From positions 62,001 to 126,000 of the forward strand of contig NZ_JAJGQH010000001.1 in NCBI RefSeq assembly GCF_020783655.1: a stretch of 64,000 bases of DNA. The letters are read 5' to 3'. This DNA is from Xanthomonas melonis (GTDB lineage: Bacteria > Pseudomonadota > Gammaproteobacteria > Xanthomonadales > Xanthomonadaceae). The notes beneath the pieces are model-generated. The model saw nothing but the letters and a program-made list of their open reading frames with translations, searched no databases and was not told where the DNA came from. Position 1 is the first letter of the stretch, and every line of letters begins with the position of its first letter. Made by a program: the position numbers and the translations under genes. Shown here one piece after another: positions 8,285 through 18,086 of this stretch.

Positions 8285-10843
8285 GTGAGCCTGAGCGCAT
8301 ACCGCCGCAAGCGCTGCTTCGACAGGACGCGCGAGCCGGAGCCGGGCGAGGCAGCGCCGGCCGGCCAGCGTGCGATCTTCGTGGTGCAACTGCACCATGC
8401 CAGCCGTCGGCACTACGACTTCCGCCTGCAGATCGGCGATGCCCTCAAAAGCTGGGCAGTGCCGAAGGGGCCGAGCTACGACCCCAAGGTCAAGCGCATG
8501 GCCGTGGAGGTGGAGGATCACCCGGTGGACTACGCCGACTTCGAAGGCGAGATTCCCAAGGGCGAATACGGCGGCGGCCACGTGGCGCGGTTCGACCACG
8601 GCGTCTGGGCCACCGATGGCGATGCCGAGGCGCAGCTGGTCAAGGGGCATCTGCGTTTCGAACTGTTCGGCAGCAAACTCAAGGGCGGCTGGCACCTGGT
8701 GCGTTCCGGCAAGCCGGCACGCCAGCCGCAGTGGCTGCTGTTCAAGGACGACGATGCCTATGCCGGCACGCTGGAGGCCGACGACCTGCTGGCCGACGTC
8801 GCCGCCGCGCCGGCGGCCGATACGCAGCGTGCCGGTGCGGGCAAGGCCAGGCGCAAGAAGCTGACCACGGTACCGTCGCCCGGCGCCGGCAAGCGCAGGA
8901 ACTGGGCGGCGCAGGCGCTGGCGCTGGACGGCGCGCGCCGCGGCGCAGTGCCGGACATGCCGCACCCACCGCAGCTTGCGCAACTGAGCCAGACGCCGCC
9001 GAGCGGTGCGCAATGGCTGCACGAGATCAAATGGGACGGCTACCGCATCCTCGCCACGGTGACCGAAGGGCAGGTCAGGTTGTGGTCGCGCAATGCGCTG
9101 GAATGGACCGACCGGGCGCCGGAGGTCTGCGCTGCGATCCAGGCGCTGGGGGTGCGCTGCGCGCAGCTGGATGGCGAGTTGATCGCCGGCCGCGGGACCC
9201 GGCAGGACTTCAACCTGCTGCAGGCCACCCTGTCCGGCGAACGGCAATTGCCGTTGGCGCTGGCGGTGTTCGACCTGCTGCATCTGGATGGCGTGGATAT
9301 CGGCCAGGCGCCACTGCGCGCGCGCAAACAGTTGCTGCAGCGCGTGCTTGCCGCCGTGCCGAATACGCATCTGGCCTATAGCTCGCATGTGGAAGGCGAT
9401 GGACTGCAGGCATTTCGCGTCGCGGCCGAACAGCAGTTCGAAGGCATCGTCTCCAAGCGCGCGGATCGTCCGTATCGCGCCGGGCGCAGCGATGACTGGC
9501 GCAAGACCAAGCAACTGGCCAGCCAGGAGTATGCCGTGGTGGGCTATACCGCGCCCAAGGGCAGCCGGGCGGGCTTCGGCGCGCTGTTGCTGGCCACGCC
9601 CGACCCGGTGCATGGCTGGTTGTACGTCGGGCGGGTGGGGTCTGGTTTCTCCGACGAGCTGATGCGCGTGGTGATGCGGGAACTGGACGGCGGCGGCCGC
9701 ACACCGACGGCGCATGTTCCGACGCAGGAGACCGATCTGCGCAGCGCCACCTGGTTCGCGCCGCGTTTCGTGGTGGAAGTGTTCCACCGCGGCACCGGCG
9801 GCCAGCAGCTGTTGCGCCAGGCGTCGTTCAAGGCGCTGCGGCCGGACAAGCGGGTCGCGGACCTGAGCGATCCGGATGCAGCGAGGCGCCTCGGTGCGGG
9901 CACGGCCAAGCCGGCGCACGCCAGGTCCGCCAGAGTCGGCACGCGGGCACCGGCGGCGCGCGCAACACCTGCTGCGGCGCCGGCGCTCTCCAGCCCCGCC
10001 AAGCTCATCTACCCGGACATCCGTGCCACCAAGGGCGATGTCTGGGACTACTACCAGGCGGTGATGGAGCATCTGCTGCCGCAGATCGCCGGGCGGCCGC
10101 TGTCGATCATCCGCTGCCCGAACGGCGCAGAAAAACCGTGCTTCTTCCAGAAGCACCACACTGCAGGGCTGGAGCGGGTGAGCGCGGTCAGACTGAAGGA
10201 GGATTCCGGCGGCAATGGCGACTATCTGGTGGTCGAGGATGCGCCGGGCCTGCTGGAGCTGGTGCAGTTCAATGCGCTGGAGTTCCACCCCTGGGGCGCG
10301 CGGGCCGCACATGCCGGGATCGCCGACCGGGTGGTCTTCGACCTGGACCCGGGACCGGATGTGGCGTTCGCAGAGGTCAGGCGCGCGGCCGCCGACATTC
10401 GCCGGCTGCTCGCGCAGCTGGAACTGGAGTCGTTCCTGCGCGTGTCCGGCGGCAAGGGGCTGCATGTGGTAGTGCCGCTCAACCCTGGTTGCGACTGGGC
10501 GCTGACCAAGCGCTTCGCCAAGGGCTTTGCCGACGCCCTGGCGCAGTCGGAGCCGCACCGCTTCATCGCCACCGCGACCAAGCGCTTTCGCAACCAACGG
10601 ATCTTCGTGGACTATCTACGCAACGGGCGCGGCGCCACGGCGGTGGCGTCGTATTCGTTGCGCGGCCGTCCGGGTGCCCCGGTCGCCCTGCCGCTGGCCT
10701 GGTCGGAGTTGTCCAGGCTGCAGCGCGCCGATGCCTTCACCCTGCGCGATGTGCCGGAGCGGCTGCGGCGCAGGCGCAAGGACCCGTGGGCCGAGATCGA
10801 TCGGATCCGGCAGAATCTGGCGCGCTGGGCGGTGCGGGAGTAG
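8285..10843 (+). CDS. ligD: Multifunctional ATP-dependent DNA ligase LigD (phosphoesterase-ligase-polymerase)
   Basis: An 852-residue LigD of bacterial non-homologous end joining. Domain order is 3'-phosphoesterase (about 20-155, with VVQLHHASRRHYDFRLQ), ligase (about 225-530, nucleotidyl lysine K249 in HEIKWDGYRI), then primase-type polymerase (about 570-845, metal-binding VFDLDPGPDV). This is the Pseudomonas-type order. Linkers near 175-205 and 540-570 are rich in Ala, Arg and Lys. A GTG at 8285 (VSLSAYRRKR) is chosen as start because the homologous region begins there; the frame is open upstream to 8051. The partner Ku is not in the window. Confidence 0.95.
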   Translation: MSLSAYRRKRCFDRTREPEPGEAAPAGQRAIFVVQLHHASRRHYDFRLQIGDALKSWAVPKGPSYDPKVKRMAVEVEDHPVDYADFEGEIPKGEYGGGHVARFDHGVWATDGDAEAQLVKGHLRFELFGSKLKGGWHLVRSGKPARQPQWLLFKDDDAYAGTLEADDLLADVAAAPAADTQRAGAGKARRKKLTTVPSPGAGKRRNWAAQALALDGARRGAVPDMPHPPQLAQLSQTPPSGAQWLHEIKWDGYRILATVTEGQVRLWSRNALEWTDRAPEVCAAIQALGVRCAQLDGELIAGRGTRQDFNLLQATLSGERQLPLALAVFDLLHLDGVDIGQAPLRARKQLLQRVLAAVPNTHLAYSSHVEGDGLQAFRVAAEQQFEGIVSKRADRPYRAGRSDDWRKTKQLASQEYAVVGYTAPKGSRAGFGALLLATPDPVHGWLYVGRVGSGFSDELMRVVMRELDGGGRTPTAHVPTQETDLRSATWFAPRFVVEVFHRGTGGQQLLRQASFKALRPDKRVADLSDPDAARRLGAGTAKPAHARSARVGTRAPAARATPAAAPALSSPAKLIYPDIRATKGDVWDYYQAVMEHLLPQIAGRPLSIIRCPNGAEKPCFFQKHHTAGLERVSAVRLKEDSGGNGDYLVVEDAPGLLELVQFNALEFHPWGARAAHAGIADRVVFDLDPGPDVAFAEVRRAAADIRRLLAQLELESFLRVSGGKGLHVVVPLNPGCDWALTKRFAKGFADALAQSEPHRFIATATKRFRNQRIFVDYLRNGRGATAVASYSLRGRPGAPVALPLAWSELSRLQRADAFTLRDVPERLRRRRKDPWAEIDRIRQNLARWAVRE

Positions 10844-10900
10844 CGCGGCCGCAGCGGACAGCGTCATCGCCATGCCGCCCCACGCAGGCGTGCGGGCCGA

Positions 10901-11995
10901 TCAGCGCGCCGGGCTGGCGTCCAGCAACGGCAGCAGCTGTGCCTCCAGCAGGTCGCGGCGCCACTGTCCGAGGGCGGGGGGCCAACTGCGCTGGTCGATC
11001 AGGCTTTCCAGATGGCGGCGCGAGGCCAGCAGGCCATCGGGCACGCCGAGTTCGCCGCTGCGCTGGGCCACCGCTTCCTGCAGCCGCTTGAGTAAGGCCT
11101 TGTTGCCGTCGGTGGCGGCCTGGGCCAGCGGTGCATGCGCCTCGTCGGGCAGTGGCGTCACCAGCGCTTCCCACACCGCGTTGGCGAGCTTGCGCGGTGC
11201 CTTGGGGAACTTGTCGAACTGCTGCAGCAGCGCGTCCAGGTCCGCGGGCGGAAAGCGTGCCAGCTGGCTGGCCAGCTCGTTGTCCAGGATCCAGCTGCGT
11301 GGGCGATCGCTCTGGCGCGCCTGCAGGTCGCGCCACCGCAACAGGCGCAGCAGGCGCCGCTGCGCGGCCGGCTCCAGAAACTGTGCGGTGCGCAGGCTCA
11401 CGTGCGGCCAGCGTTCACCGTCGTCGTGTTCGACCGTGGCGAGCAGGCGCTCGGCGTCTTCGGCCAGCCAGTCCAGCCGGCCCTGTGCCGCCAGGCGATC
11501 GTTGAGCGCATCGTGCAGGGCGAACAGGTAACGTACATCGTCGGCGGCGTATTCCAGCTGCGCGGGCGACAGCGGCCGGCGCATCCAGTCCGAGCGCGTC
11601 TCGCCCTTGGCCAGCAGGGTGCCGGTGATTTCCTGCACCAGCTTCTGGTAGCCCATGCCGCCGCCCACACCGGCCAGCGCTGCGGCGATCTGGGTATCGA
11701 ACAGCGGACGCGGCAATGCGCCGCAGGCACATTTGAAGGTGACCAGATCCTCGCTGGCGCTGTGCATGACCTTGACGATGTCCGGCGCGGTCAGCCATGG
11801 CGCGAGCGCTGCGGTCATGCCTGGAATCAACGGGTCGATCAGCAGGATCTCCTCGCCGATGGCCATCTGCACCAGCGCCAGTTGCGGCCAATAGGTGCGT
11901 TCGCGAATGAACTCGGTATCCAGGCCGATACGCGATGGGCGCGCCGACTGCAGGCGCTCGCTCAACTCGGAGGGGTGGGTGATCCAGTGGGGCAC
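10901..11995 (-). CDS. rnd: Ribonuclease D
   Basis: A 364-residue 3'-5' exoribonuclease of the DEDD superfamily, which trims tRNA and other small RNA 3' ends. The exonuclease domain shows exo I (GLDTEFIRE), exo II with the conserved Asp in HSASEDL, and exo III (YAADDVRYL), giving a DEDDy active site. The C-terminal part includes an HRDC domain (about 205-290, with LARFPPADLDAL). The start is a GTG at 11995 (VPHWITHPSE), matching the usual N-terminus; length is close to E. coli RNase D (about 375). It diverges from the FGE-domain lipoprotein gene. Confidence 0.94.
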   Translation of the reverse strand: MPHWITHPSELSERLQSARPSRIGLDTEFIRERTYWPQLALVQMAIGEEILLIDPLIPGMTAALAPWLTAPDIVKVMHSASEDLVTFKCACGALPRPLFDTQIAAALAGVGGGMGYQKLVQEITGTLLAKGETRSDWMRRPLSPAQLEYAADDVRYLFALHDALNDRLAAQGRLDWLAEDAERLLATVEHDDGERWPHVSLRTAQFLEPAAQRRLLRLLRWRDLQARQSDRPRSWILDNELASQLARFPPADLDALLQQFDKFPKAPRKLANAVWEALVTPLPDEAHAPLAQAATDGNKALLKRLQEAVAQRSGELGVPDGLLASRRHLESLIDQRSWPPALGQWRRDLLEAQLLPLLDASPAR

Positions 11996-12090
11996 GTGAT
12001 TTCCGTCGACCGCAAGGGTTTGCGCAGAACGCGCAGAATAGCCTAACGTCGCGATCGCCTGTCGTGCGGCAGAGCACTGGAAGGGAGCAG

Positions 12091-13950
12091 GTGGTGGGCA
12101 AGTGTGGCAAGTGGATCGCGGTGTGGGCACTGGTCGCGCTGGGCCTGTGCGGCTGTTCGCGCGCACCGGCGCCGGCCGCGACACCGCAACCGACTGCCGC
12201 CGCGACGCCGAGCCAACCCAATGTCTCCATTGGCGGCGAAGAATCCGCCGAAACCATCGCGCAATGGCAGCCACCGGCGGTGGATCTTGGCGACGAGCCG
12301 CTGGCGCAGGCGCGCAAACGCGCTGCGCAGGCGCTGCAGGACGATCGCCTGTACCGCGACGCCGACGCTGCGATTCCGTTGTATCTGGCCATCGAGCAGC
12401 GTGCCGGCGGCGAGGATGCGGTGAGCCGGCGCGGTCTGGCGCGCGCGCGCGCGCGGCTGCTCGAACGCGGCCACGCGCTGCTCGCGCAGAGCGATCGCCA
12501 GCACGACGCGCTGGAGCAGGCGCGCGAACTGGCCGCGGTGGCGATGACATTGGCGCCGCAGGATCCGAACGTGCGCAGTCTGCAGCGCGAAGTGGAAACC
12601 GCCGAACGGGTCCTGGGTTTCAACCGCGCCGGCGAAGACGATCTGCGCGCCGGACGCCTGGGCGAAGACGGCAATGGCGCGCTGGCGAACTTCCGCGATG
12701 CCCAACACCTGGATCCGGACGATCCACGCACCCGCCAGGGTCTGGCGGCGGTGGAGAGCGCCTTGCTGGAGCGGGCCGAACGCGCGGCTGACGCAAGCGA
12801 CTTCATCGGCGCGCGTTACTGGCTGCAGATGGCCGCACAGGTCCGCGACCGTGCTCCTGCCGTCGCCGACGCGCGTGCGCGTATCGAGCGCGTGCGGCGT
12901 GCGCAGATCGCCGGCTTGCACGATGCCGGTCTGCACGAGTTGACCTCGCCCCGAGGGCTCAAGGCGGCCGGCGAAAAACTGGCCGAGGTGCTGCGCATCG
13001 CCGATCCGGGCGACCCGATGGCGGGCGATCTGCGCCGCCGGCTGGAGCTGGCCACCCATTACGGCAGCTTCCGGCCCGGGCAGGTGTTCACCGATGGGCT
13101 CAAGCTCGGCGGCCGCGGGCCGCAGATGATCGTGGTACCGCATGGCGCCTTTCAGATGGGCGCCGGCGACGCCGAGCCGGGCGCCTCCGACAACGAACGT
13201 CCTGCTCACTACGTGCGCTTTGCACGGGGGTTCGCGTTATCGATCACCGAGGTGACGGTGGCCGAATTCCGCCAGTTCGTCGAGGCCACCGGCGCCCGTC
13301 CACGCGCCACCCGGCGCGGGCATTCGGTGGTGTACGACGAGCGCAGTGGCAATTTCATCCGCCGCAGCGGCGTGGACTGGCAGTCGGACTACAACGGCGC
13401 CCGGGCCGCGCCCAACAGCCCGGTGATGCACGTCAGCATTCGCGACGCCGAAGCCTATGCCGCCTGGCTGTCGGAGCAGACCGGCCGGCACTATCACGTG
13501 CCCAGCGAGGCCGAGTTCGAATACGCGGTACGTGCCGGTACCACCGGGCGCTATCCCTGGGGCAATGCGGGCTCGCCACCGGCGGATGCGGGAAACTTCA
13601 CCGGCGGCAACGACATCTCGCGCAGCGGCCGGCACTGGAACAACGGCTTCGTCGGCTATGGCGACGGCTTCTGGGGGCCGGCACCGGTGGGCAGCTTTCG
13701 CGCCAATGCCTGGGGACTGCACGACATGGGCGGCAACCTGAGCGAGTGGGTGGCCGACTGCTGGCATGCCAGCTATCGCCGCGCACCGGCCGATGGCGCC
13801 GCGTGGTTCAATCCGGGGTGCCGGCAGCGCATGATCCGCGGCGGCAGTTGGGCCAACTCGCCGCAGCAGACACGTGCGGCGTGGCGGCAATCGCAGGACT
13901 CTGATACCACCAGCGCCCGCATCGGTTTCCGGCTCGCGCGCGGGATCTGA
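12091..13950 (+). CDS. Lipoprotein with TPR-like region and FGE-sulfatase (SUMF1) domain
   Basis: A 619-residue protein. The N-terminus has a hydrophobic helix ending in LGLCGC, a plausible lipobox, followed by a Pro/Ala linker. Residues about 70-320 are helical and Ala/Arg-rich, with TPR-like spacing. The C-terminal 260 residues are a formylglycine-generating-enzyme-type fold: MIVVPHGAFQMG, SEAEFEYAVRAG, GLHDMGGNLSEWVADCW, MIRGGSWAN. The family includes sulfatase activators, EgtB-like iron enzymes and PvdO-type periplasmic proteins. No sulfatase lies nearby, so the substrate is unknown. The GTG at 12091 has AAGGGAG at suitable distance. Confidence 0.85.
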   Translation: MVGKCGKWIAVWALVALGLCGCSRAPAPAATPQPTAAATPSQPNVSIGGEESAETIAQWQPPAVDLGDEPLAQARKRAAQALQDDRLYRDADAAIPLYLAIEQRAGGEDAVSRRGLARARARLLERGHALLAQSDRQHDALEQARELAAVAMTLAPQDPNVRSLQREVETAERVLGFNRAGEDDLRAGRLGEDGNGALANFRDAQHLDPDDPRTRQGLAAVESALLERAERAADASDFIGARYWLQMAAQVRDRAPAVADARARIERVRRAQIAGLHDAGLHELTSPRGLKAAGEKLAEVLRIADPGDPMAGDLRRRLELATHYGSFRPGQVFTDGLKLGGRGPQMIVVPHGAFQMGAGDAEPGASDNERPAHYVRFARGFALSITEVTVAEFRQFVEATGARPRATRRGHSVVYDERSGNFIRRSGVDWQSDYNGARAAPNSPVMHVSIRDAEAYAAWLSEQTGRHYHVPSEAEFEYAVRAGTTGRYPWGNAGSPPADAGNFTGGNDISRSGRHWNNGFVGYGDGFWGPAPVGSFRANAWGLHDMGGNLSEWVADCWHASYRRAPADGAAWFNPGCRQRMIRGGSWANSPQQTRAAWRQSQDSDTTSARIGFRLARGI

Positions 13951-14200
13951 GCGCGCCCGCTCCAAGCCGGCGCCAGCGGCATCGGCGGGCTCGGGCCTGC
14001 ATCGTGAGCGGCATGCTCCGTGCGTGGTGTGCGAGCAATACCCCGTGGAGTAGGCAGCGTGTTGCGGCGGGAGCGGGCGTATCGCCAGGCGGTCACCAGT
14101 GCCGGGCTCTGGCTTAACCGCAGTGAACACGGCGTGCAGGCGGCGGAACTGGCTGGGATATGGCCGGTCCAAGCCGCAGCGCTCCTGAAGGACTGTGGCA

Positions 14201-15448
14201 ATGAGCACGGGGATCAAGATGTTTCGTTGGGCCATGGCGATCCTGCTGATCGGTGGCAGCGGCTACGCCGTGGCGCGGCACCTGCAGGACGGCAATACCG
14301 CTGGCCATTACCGTTCGGTGGAGGTGATCCGGCCCGAGGGCACGCCCAAGGCGATGGTGGTGGTGCTACCGGATAGCACCAACCCGCAGCAGGGCCAACG
14401 GCTAGCCGACATGCTGAGCGACGACGGCGCACTGGTGGCCGTGGTGGATACCGCGCGTTATCGCGCACAGCTGCGCGCGCGCCAGACGGACTGCAGCGCA
14501 TTGGCCGACGACGCTGAACGGCTGGGCAAGAAACTGCTGCGTGCCGAGCACGTGGATGCCTTCCTGCCGCCGGTGCTGGTGGGGCAGGGCGATGGTGCGG
14601 TGCTGGCGCGGCAGGCGCTGGCATCGGCGGCGCCCGATGTGCTCGGCGGCGCAGTGGTGGCCGATGCCGGCAGCAGGGATCCGGGGCTGAACTGCGCGCG
14701 GGATGTGCCCGATGCCAACCAGGGGTTCCTGGACGATCTGGTCGATGACGCCAGCCCGATGCAGATCGCCGCCGCCACGCGCGGCCATTTCCAGACCGCG
14801 CAGGCACAAGGCCTGGCCGATCTGCCGCTGGTGGAACTGCATGCGCCCGGCAGCGATCGCCTGGTGGTGATGCTGTCCGGCGATGGCGGCTGGCGCGAAC
14901 TGGACAAGGGCATTGCCGCGCAGCTGCAGCAGCAGGGCGTGTCGGTGGTGGGCTGGAACAGCCTGCGCTACTTCTGGGCCAGCCGCACGCCACAGCAGAT
15001 CGGCGTGGATCTGGACCGGGTCATCGCCGCCTACCGGCAGCGCTGGCATATCCGGCATGTGGCGCTGGTGGGCTATTCGTTCGGGGCCGACGTGCTGCCG
15101 TTCGCCTACCCCGATCTATCGCCGCAGCAACGCGCCGCGGTGCAGTTCGTCAGCCTGCTCGGTCTTGGTCACCAGGCCGATTTCAAGGTGCGCGTCGGTG
15201 GCTGGCTGGGCTGGCACAACGACGCCGAGCGCGATGTGGCGCCCGCACTGCAGGCATTGGACCTGCGGCGTGTGCAGTGCATCTACGGCACCGAAGAGAA
15301 GGACAGCTTGTGCCCCGAGCTGCGCGCACGCGGTGTGGAGGTGGTGGCACGGCCGGGCGGGCACCACTTCGATCACGATCCGGTGGTGCTGACCCACCTG
15401 CTGATGCAGGGCTGGCAGCGGGCCGCACAGCTGCCAGCGCGGGGCTGA
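14201..15448 (+). CDS. VirJ/AcvB-family serine hydrolase
   Basis: A 415-residue protein with an N-terminal membrane or signal helix (WAMAILLIGGSGYAV) and two alpha/beta-hydrolase-like halves. The second half has the VirJ/AcvB hallmark SGDGGWRELDKG, a nucleophile motif GYSFGAD, and a late histidine in GGHHFDHD. In Agrobacterium and Rhizobium, AcvB-type proteins are periplasmic hydrolases of aminoacylated phosphatidylglycerol, and VirJ affects virulence. That activity is an inference here. A GAAGGA ribosome site 8 bases before the ATG at 14201 decides the start over the GTG at 14195. It follows the FGE lipoprotein by 250 bases. Confidence 0.87.
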   Translation: MSTGIKMFRWAMAILLIGGSGYAVARHLQDGNTAGHYRSVEVIRPEGTPKAMVVVLPDSTNPQQGQRLADMLSDDGALVAVVDTARYRAQLRARQTDCSALADDAERLGKKLLRAEHVDAFLPPVLVGQGDGAVLARQALASAAPDVLGGAVVADAGSRDPGLNCARDVPDANQGFLDDLVDDASPMQIAAATRGHFQTAQAQGLADLPLVELHAPGSDRLVVMLSGDGGWRELDKGIAAQLQQQGVSVVGWNSLRYFWASRTPQQIGVDLDRVIAAYRQRWHIRHVALVGYSFGADVLPFAYPDLSPQQRAAVQFVSLLGLGHQADFKVRVGGWLGWHNDAERDVAPALQALDLRRVQCIYGTEEKDSLCPELRARGVEVVARPGGHHFDHDPVVLTHLLMQGWQRAAQLPARG

Positions 15449-15552
15449 GCCCGAAGCGAACGGAAGGGGCGCGCAGAGCGGGTCGGAAGCAGCGGCAACC
15501 GGGCAACGCAGCTGCCCGACGGCCTTGGGCTCGGCGATACGCGTGAATGCCG

Positions 15553-16890
15553 CTAGCGCTCGCCGGTTTCCACACGTACCTCGATGCTGCCGTCGGCCAG
15601 CTGTGCACGCAGACGTTCCCCCGGCGTTACGTCGGTGGCGCTGCGGATCACCTGTCCGTCGGCGGGGCGGGTGACGATGGCATAGCCGCGTGCCACGGTG
15701 GCCAGCGGGCTCACCGCCTCCAGCGAACGCGCCACGCTGCGCAACCGGAGTTGATCGTGCTGCAGGCGTCGTTGCATGGCGGCCTGCGGATGCAGGGCAC
15801 GCAGGCGCTGCTGCAGGTTGGCCAGGTTGCGTTGTGGCGTGTGTGCCTGCAGGCGCGTCTGCCCGCGTTGCAGGCGCGCCTGCAGGCGTTCCAGCACATG
15901 GGTCATGCGCCCGTGCAACCGACGTGCGGCCTCTTCCTGGCGGCGCTGCAGCAGGTGCAGTCGCGCCTGCGGGCTCTGTGCACGCAGCCGAAGGGCCAGC
16001 CGGTCGGCCCGCTGCATCGCGTTGCCCAGGGCGTGCTGCTGCAGCTGCGCAAGGCGCGCGCGCGCGCGTTGGACGCGCGCTGCCAGCTCGCGCTGATCGG
16101 GCACCAGCAACTCGGCCGCCACCGACGGGGTGGGCGCGCGTACGTCGGCGACGAAATCGCTCAGACTGAAGTCGGTCTCATGGCCGACCGCCGATACCAC
16201 CGGCGTCTGCGCGGCGGCGATCGCGCGCGCCAGGCGTTCGTCGTTGAAGGCCCACAGATCTTCCAGCGAGCCGCCACCGCGGGTGATCAGGATGACGTCG
16301 TAGCGCGCTGAGGCATCGGCGCGTTGAAGGAGCGCAGTGATCTGCGCCGCGGCGCTCTCGCCCTGTACCAGCGACGGGAGCAGGTCCACTTCCAGCAACG
16401 GAAACCGCCGTGCCAGCACGCTGAGGACATCGCGTACCGCCGCACCGCTGGGCGAGGTGATCACCGCCAGCCGGCGCACATGCGCGGGCAGGGCGCGCTT
16501 GCGCTCGGCATCGAACAGGCCTTCGGCGGCCAGGCGCGCACGCAGCGCGTCGAAGGCACGGCGCAGTGCCCCCTCGCCGGCCTCTTCCATGTGGTCGAGC
16601 ACCAGCTGATAGTCGCCGCGTGCTTCATACAGGGTGAGCCGTCCGCGCGCGAGCACGCGCAGGCCTTCGCGCGGCTGGAACTTCAGCCAGGTGCTCTTGG
16701 GCTTGAACATCGCGCAGCGGATCTGCGCGCGCGCATCCTTGAGCGTGAAGTACAGATGCCCCGACGCCGGACGGGTGACGCTGCTCAGTTCGGCTTCCAC
16801 CCAGACCAGCGGGAAGCTGCCTTCGAGCAGGTCGCGCGCCAGCGTGTTGAGCTGGCTGGGAGTGAGGATCTGTTGGGTGCGTTCGGCCAT
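15553..16890 (-). CDS. xseA: Exodeoxyribonuclease VII large subunit
   Basis: A 445-residue XseA, the catalytic subunit that with XseB degrades single-stranded DNA from either end. It has an N-terminal OB-fold (LPSQLN-type start, [20 protein letters not shown]) and the nuclease core with [31 protein letters not shown] and [18 protein letters not shown] long helical Arg/Gln-rich coiled coil and a C-terminal beta segment (VARGYAIVT) follow. Length and start agree with the family. xseB is not adjacent. It is followed on the plus side by the VirJ-like gene, convergent. Confidence 0.96.
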   Translation of the reverse strand: MAERTQQILTPSQLNTLARDLLEGSFPLVWVEAELSSVTRPASGHLYFTLKDARAQIRCAMFKPKSTWLKFQPREGLRVLARGRLTLYEARGDYQLVLDHMEEAGEGALRRAFDALRARLAAEGLFDAERKRALPAHVRRLAVITSPSGAAVRDVLSVLARRFPLLEVDLLPSLVQGESAAAQITALLQRADASARYDVILITRGGGSLEDLWAFNDERLARAIAAAQTPVVSAVGHETDFSLSDFVADVRAPTPSVAAELLVPDQRELAARVQRARARLAQLQQHALGNAMQRADRLALRLRAQSPQARLHLLQRRQEEAARRLHGRMTHVLERLQARLQRGQTRLQAHTPQRNLANLQQRLRALHPQAAMQRRLQHDQLRLRSVARSLEAVSPLATVARGYAIVTRPADGQVIRSATDVTPGERLRAQLADGSIEVRVETGER

Positions 16891-16994
16891 CGCCGCATTA
16901 TCCCGCAGCGGCGAAGATCCTGGGTGATCGGCTGCCGCGACGCAGGACCGCACGCGGCGATGGAGCGCGCTGCGATTGGCCGGCGACCACCGGT

Positions 16995-18062
16995 TCAGAG
17001 ACCGTGCTGCGCCAGCGCCCAGCCCACGTGTTCGCGCACCAGCGCCGAGTCGTGGTGGCGGCGCGCTTCCAATGCAGACACCACCTCCGGCGTGCCGGGT
17101 GCGTTGCCCAGGCTGACGGCGATATTGCGCAGCCAGCGTTCGTGTCCGCTGCGGCGGATCGGGCTGCCTTCGGTGCGTTGCAGGAATTCGGCCTGGTCCC
17201 AGGCGAACAGCTGCGGCAGCGTCGCCACATCCAGGTCGTTGCGCGCGCGGAAGTCGGCCTCGTCGCTGCGCTTGGCGAATTTGTTCCAGGGGCAGACCAG
17301 CTGGCAGTCGTCGCAGCCGAAGATGCGGTTGCCGATCGGCTTGCGCATCTGTTCGGGGATCGCGCCTTCGTGTTCGATGGTGAGGTAAGCGATGCAGCGG
17401 CGCGCATCCAGCCGGTACGGGGCGATGATGGCCTGGGTCGGGCAGATGTCGATGCAGCGCGTACAGCTGCCGCAATGCGCGGTAGCCGGGGTATCGATCG
17501 GCAGCGGCAGATCCAGGTAGATCTCGCCCAGGAAGAACCACGAGCCGCCATTGCGGTCGATCAGACAGGTGTGTTTGCCGATCCAGCCCAGCCCGGCGTT
17601 GCGCGCCAGCGCACGTTCCAGGACCGGTGCGGAGTCGACGAAGACGCGATAGCCGAACGCGCCGATCTCGCCCTGGATGCGCTCTGCCAGCTTCTGCAGC
17701 CGGTTGCGCATCAGCTTGTGATAATCGCGCCCCAGCGCGTAACGCGCCACATAGGCACGCTTGCCGTCGTGCAAGGTGTTCCATGCCTCGGTGTCGTCCT
17801 TGCGGCCGTAGTCCATGCCGACCGACAGCACCCGCAAGGTGCCCGGTACCAGCTCCTGCGGGCGCGCACGCTTGTCGCCGTGCTGGGCCATCCAGTGCAT
17901 GGTGCCGTACAGGCCTTCTGCCAGCCAACTGCGCAGATGCGCCTCGTCTTCGCCCAGCTCGATGCCGGCGATGCCGCAGCGTTGGAAGCCGGCTTCGCGT
18001 GCGAGCACGCGGATGCGCGCGGCGGCATCGGCAGGGTCGGGGCGGGCGAGGACGGCTGACAT
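16995..18062 (-). CDS. queG: Epoxyqueuosine reductase QueG
   Basis: A 355-residue cobalamin-dependent iron-sulfur enzyme that reduces epoxyqueuosine to queuosine in tRNA, the last step of the pathway. Two ferredoxin-type 4Fe-4S motifs are visible, [12 protein letters not shown] and [11 protein letters not shown]. The N-terminal cobalamin-binding region includes VGMDYGRKD and [12 protein letters not shown], with catalytic-Asp context [12 protein letters not shown]. The ATG at 18062 lies only 24 bases from the divergent nnr start. No other queuosine gene is in the window. Confidence 0.96.
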   Translation of the reverse strand: MSAVLARPDPADAAARIRVLAREAGFQRCGIAGIELGEDEAHLRSWLAEGLYGTMHWMAQHGDKRARPQELVPGTLRVLSVGMDYGRKDDTEAWNTLHDGKRAYVARYALGRDYHKLMRNRLQKLAERIQGEIGAFGYRVFVDSAPVLERALARNAGLGWIGKHTCLIDRNGGSWFFLGEIYLDLPLPIDTPATAHCGSCTRCIDICPTQAIIAPYRLDARRCIAYLTIEHEGAIPEQMRKPIGNRIFGCDDCQLVCPWNKFAKRSDEADFRARNDLDVATLPQLFAWDQAEFLQRTEGSPIRRSGHERWLRNIAVSLGNAPGTPEVVSALEARRHHDSALVREHVGWALAQHGL

Positions 18063-18086
18063 GGCGACAAGTATAGAATTCCCGGC

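Noticed and set aside
8021..10597. 858-residue open frame on the minus strand opposite ligD
   Set aside because: It is antisense to a gene with full LigD motifs, its translation is His/Arg/Gln-rich without any domain, and such frames are common in GC-rich DNA.
12091..13950. Sulfatase-activating function for the FGE-domain protein
   Set aside because: No sulfatase is present and the catalytic cysteine pair could not be assigned, so the specific function is left open.
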